NCBI GenBank assembly: GCA_030667105.1
Contig: DAOUWN010000084.1
Location: 1-7,821, forward strand
Length of the DNA: 7,821 nucleotides
Direction: 5' to 3'
From: Deltaproteobacteria bacterium
Lineage (GTDB): Bacteria > Desulfobacterota > Desulfobacteria > C00003060
How positions within the stretch are numbered: position 1 is the stretch's first letter; each line of letters opens with the position of its first letter. Positions 5,881 to 7,821 of the stretch are shown here, piece by piece. The notes beneath the pieces were generated by a model. It was not told the DNA's origin and ran no database searches. It was given only the letters and a program-made list of their open reading frames with translations. Both the position numbers and the translations under genes were made by a program.

Positions 5881-7821
5881 TTACTGTTGAAGAAGACTCT
5901 TGATGTTTTGGGAGAGTTCTGCCACATGAAAAGGTTTTTGTATGAATCCGTCACAGCCCCGCCCCAATATCTCGCTGGCCTGGCCTTCTACGCTGTATCC
6001 ACTCGAAAGGAGAACCTTGATACCAGGGTTGATTTGCTTCATCCTGTCGTAGACATCGCCGCCATTCATCTCCGGCATGACCATGTCGAGGATGAGCAGG
6101 TCTATTTCATCCTTCTTTTCGCTGTAAATTTTTACGGCTTCTTTCCCGTCTCTGGCTGTCAAGACGCCATAACCCATGGATTCCAACAGTTGCTGTCCTA
6201 CTTCCAGGATCATGCGTTCATCGTCAACCAGAAGGATCGTTTCGTGTCCTTTGGAGACCTCTTTATTGGCCTTAGGAATATCGGCCATGACTGCTTTGTC
6301 GGATGCCGGCAGATAGATCTTGAATGTCGTGCCAACACCGCTTTTGGAGTCCACATCGATATATCCGCCATGGCTCTTGACAATCCCATAGGCGGAAGCC
6401 AAACCCAGGCCTGTGCCACGGCCCATCTCCTTAGTCGTAAAAAAGGGCTCGAAGATGCGCTCCATGGTCTTTTCATCCATCCCCGTGCCTGTGTCAGCAA
6501 CCGTTAACAAGACATAGCAACCAGGTTTTGGCTCATAGAGCTTGCCTTCAATGTCCTTCAGGGTAGTATTTTGCGTGCTCAAGACAAGATGACCGCCGCC
6601 AGGCATGGCGCTTGCCGCGTTCACATAGAGATTCAACAAGACTTGCTCGATTTGTCCCTCATCGACTTCTGTTGCGTGCAAGTCATCGGCCAGGTTCTTG
6701 TGAATGCGGATTTCCTTCTTGGTTCTGCCAAAAGTCTCGGCCGTCTCTTCCACTAACCGGTTCAAGTTGACGGTCCTGACCTCATATTTGCCCTTTCTGG
6801 CATAACCAAGAAGCTGGCCGGTTAGTTTGGCGGCGCTTTCGATGTGTTTTTCAATGCTACTGATTCTATCATAATGGGGATGGCCAGGATCTATGTTGAG
6901 GAGGAGCAAAGAGACAGTTCCCTGTATGGCCATGAGGAGGTTGTTAAAATCATGGGCAATGCCGCCTGCAAGGGTTCCGATGGCCTCCATTTTTTGTGCG
7001 TGCAGGAGCTGGGATTCCAAACGCTTTTGTGTGGTGATATCATTGAGCACTACAATGGCGGTGCCTTCCTCGTCCCTGACAGGTGAAACGCTCAGCGTTA
7101 TTTCCCTTCCGTTCAGTTGAATGGTCTGGTCTTCCTGAGTTTCTTGTGAGAGGAGATCCGGCGCCTTTAGGAAGCTATTGACCTTCTCACGGACCGCCTG
7201 TGAAAAGAGGTCAGGGAAGTATGAACCCAGAAGCCTTTCCTCTGGAACCTCCAAGAGGGAGAGAGCGCTCGGATTGGCATAAACAACCCTTGAATCACGA
7301 TTCAGTTCGAGAATCCCTTCTGACATACTCATCATGGTCACTTCCAGGTGTTTCTTGACCGAAAGCAGTTCCTTTGTGATTTCCCGAAAATGGATGTCTT
7401 CAAGGCCAATGATTGTTTCAGGCGTGACTTCTGATCCTCCCAACTCAGCCTGATCCAGGGCAGCAAGAACGTGTTTTGCCATTTCCGGAAACGGTCCTTT
7501 GGCGATACAGGCATGGGCGCCGAATTCACCGGAGTTCATGGTCTGTTCAGCGACAGCGGCGGAAAGAATAATGAGACGAACATCCCTTAGTTTGGGCATG
7601 CCGCGGATAATTTGGCATAATTTGTCTCCGCTGATATTGGGCATGACCAGATCGATAAAGGCCACGTCAGGAATGTAGTCTTCCAGAACCTCCAGAGCGG
7701 AAAGGCCGTCTTGTGCCGTCTTCACCTGACAACCTTTTTTTTCGAGAAGTTGTGTCATGAACTTCAATATGACCGGGTGGTTGTCCACCACTAACACCTT
7801 CCTATTATTCATCACTTCCAC
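5881..7821 (-). CDS. Soluble hybrid histidine kinase, REC-PAS-HisKA-HATPase-REC
   Basis: Counting from the GTG at the window edge (646 residues), the order is: receiver at 8-125 with phospho-acceptor Asp57, Ser87 and Lys108; PAS at about 155-265; HisKA with GGIAHDFNN and phospho-His290; ATPase with N-box [14 protein letters not shown] (395-408), G1 DTGTGM (443-448), F-box FEPFFTTKE and G2 GRGTGLGLA; and a second receiver at 528-646 with Asp533/534, phospho-acceptor Asp579, Ser607 and Lys629. No membrane segment or signal peptide is seen, so it should sense a cytoplasmic cue through PAS or receive phosphate through the first receiver. Phosphate probably passes from His290 to Asp579 and on to an unknown partner. 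The first receiver has Asp13-Asn14 where an acidic pair is usual. The start is uncertain: ATG at 7812 ([10 protein letters not shown]) is the most natural, but GTGs at 7815 and 7821 or a start outside the window are possible. Confidence 0.9.
   Translation of the reverse strand: MEVMNNRKVLVVDNHPVILKFMTQLLEKKGCQVKTAQDGLSALEVLEDYIPDVAFIDLVMPNISGDKLCQIIRGMPKLRDVRLIILSAAVAEQTMNSGEFGAHACIAKGPFPEMAKHVLAALDQAELGGSEVTPETIIGLEDIHFREITKELLSVKKHLEVTMMSMSEGILELNRDSRVVYANPSALSLLEVPEERLLGSYFPDLFSQAVREKVNSFLKAPDLLSQETQEDQTIQLNGREITLSVSPVRDEEGTAIVVLNDITTQKRLESQLLHAQKMEAIGTLAGGIAHDFNNLLMAIQGTVSLLLLNIDPGHPHYDRISSIEKHIESAAKLTGQLLGYARKGKYEVRTVNLNRLVEETAETFGRTKKEIRIHKNLADDLHATEVDEGQIEQVLLNLYVNAASAMPGGGHLVLSTQNTTLKDIEGKLYEPKPGCYVLLTVADTGTGMDEKTMERIFEPFFTTKEMGRGTGLGLASAYGIVKSHGGYIDVDSKSGVGTTFKIYLPASDKAVMADIPKANKEVSKGHETILLVDDERMILEVGQQLLESMGYGVLTARDGKEAVKIYSEKKDEIDLLILDMVMPEMNGGDVYDRMKQINPGIKVLLSSGYSVEGQASEILGRGCDGFIQKPFHVAELSQNIKSLLQQ

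Noticed and set aside
5887..6507. 206-codon open frame on the + strand opposite the hybrid kinase
   Set aside because: It is antisense to the clear ATPase and receiver coding sequence and shows no recognisable protein motif or convincing ribosome binding site.
7735..7742. A8 run in the kinase gene (- strand), also an in-frame A AAA AAA G, as a second frameshift site
   Set aside because: The -1 frame reaches a stop after about 23 codons and no downstream gene would be joined. It serves as a reminder that Lys-Lys codons create such heptamers by chance.

Overview
The window carries the 3' part of a division and cell wall (dcw) cluster on the + strand, followed by a convergent gene for a soluble hybrid sensor kinase on the - strand. 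Nearly every base is coding. There is no gene-free stretch over 30 bases, and I see no RNA genes, insertion sequences, CRISPR arrays or attachment sites. Gene order (murB-ftsQ-ftsA-ftsZ with no ddl between murB and ftsQ), moderate GC content, and the REC-PAS-kinase-REC protein suggest a Gram-negative bacterium of the former Deltaproteobacteria (Desulfobacterota). This is an inference from gene order and protein style; no marker in the window fixes the taxon.

Region 1 (3-4177): murB (5' end outside the window), ftsQ, ftsA and ftsZ form a tight unit. murB and ftsQ overlap by 8 bp, ftsQ and ftsA are 2 bp apart if ftsA starts at 1755, and ftsA and ftsZ are 26 bp apart. MurB makes UDP-MurNAc for peptidoglycan. 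FtsZ forms the Z-ring, FtsA anchors it to the membrane, and FtsQ is the single-pass bridge to the later divisome proteins. ftsZ has the only ATG start and the best Shine-Dalgarno sequence of the cluster; ftsQ starts with TTG and ftsA with GTG.

Region 2 (4174-5877): an uncharacterised radical SAM protein begins inside the last codons of ftsZ, with a TTGA start/stop overlap and no clear ribosome binding site of its own. Just upstream of the ftsZ stop is an A AAA AAA G heptamer in the FtsZ reading frame, followed after 7 nt by an imperfect hairpin. The -1 frame at that point is the radical SAM frame, so the layout would allow an FtsZ-radical SAM fusion by programmed frameshifting. This is the most interesting signal in the window, but it is unproven; ordinary translational coupling is the simpler reading.

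Region 3 (5881-7821): a - strand gene encodes a cytoplasmic REC-PAS-HisKA-HATPase-REC hybrid kinase. Its stop codon lies 3 bp from the radical SAM stop, with no recognisable terminator between them. It is a separate transcription unit and nothing links it functionally to the division cluster.
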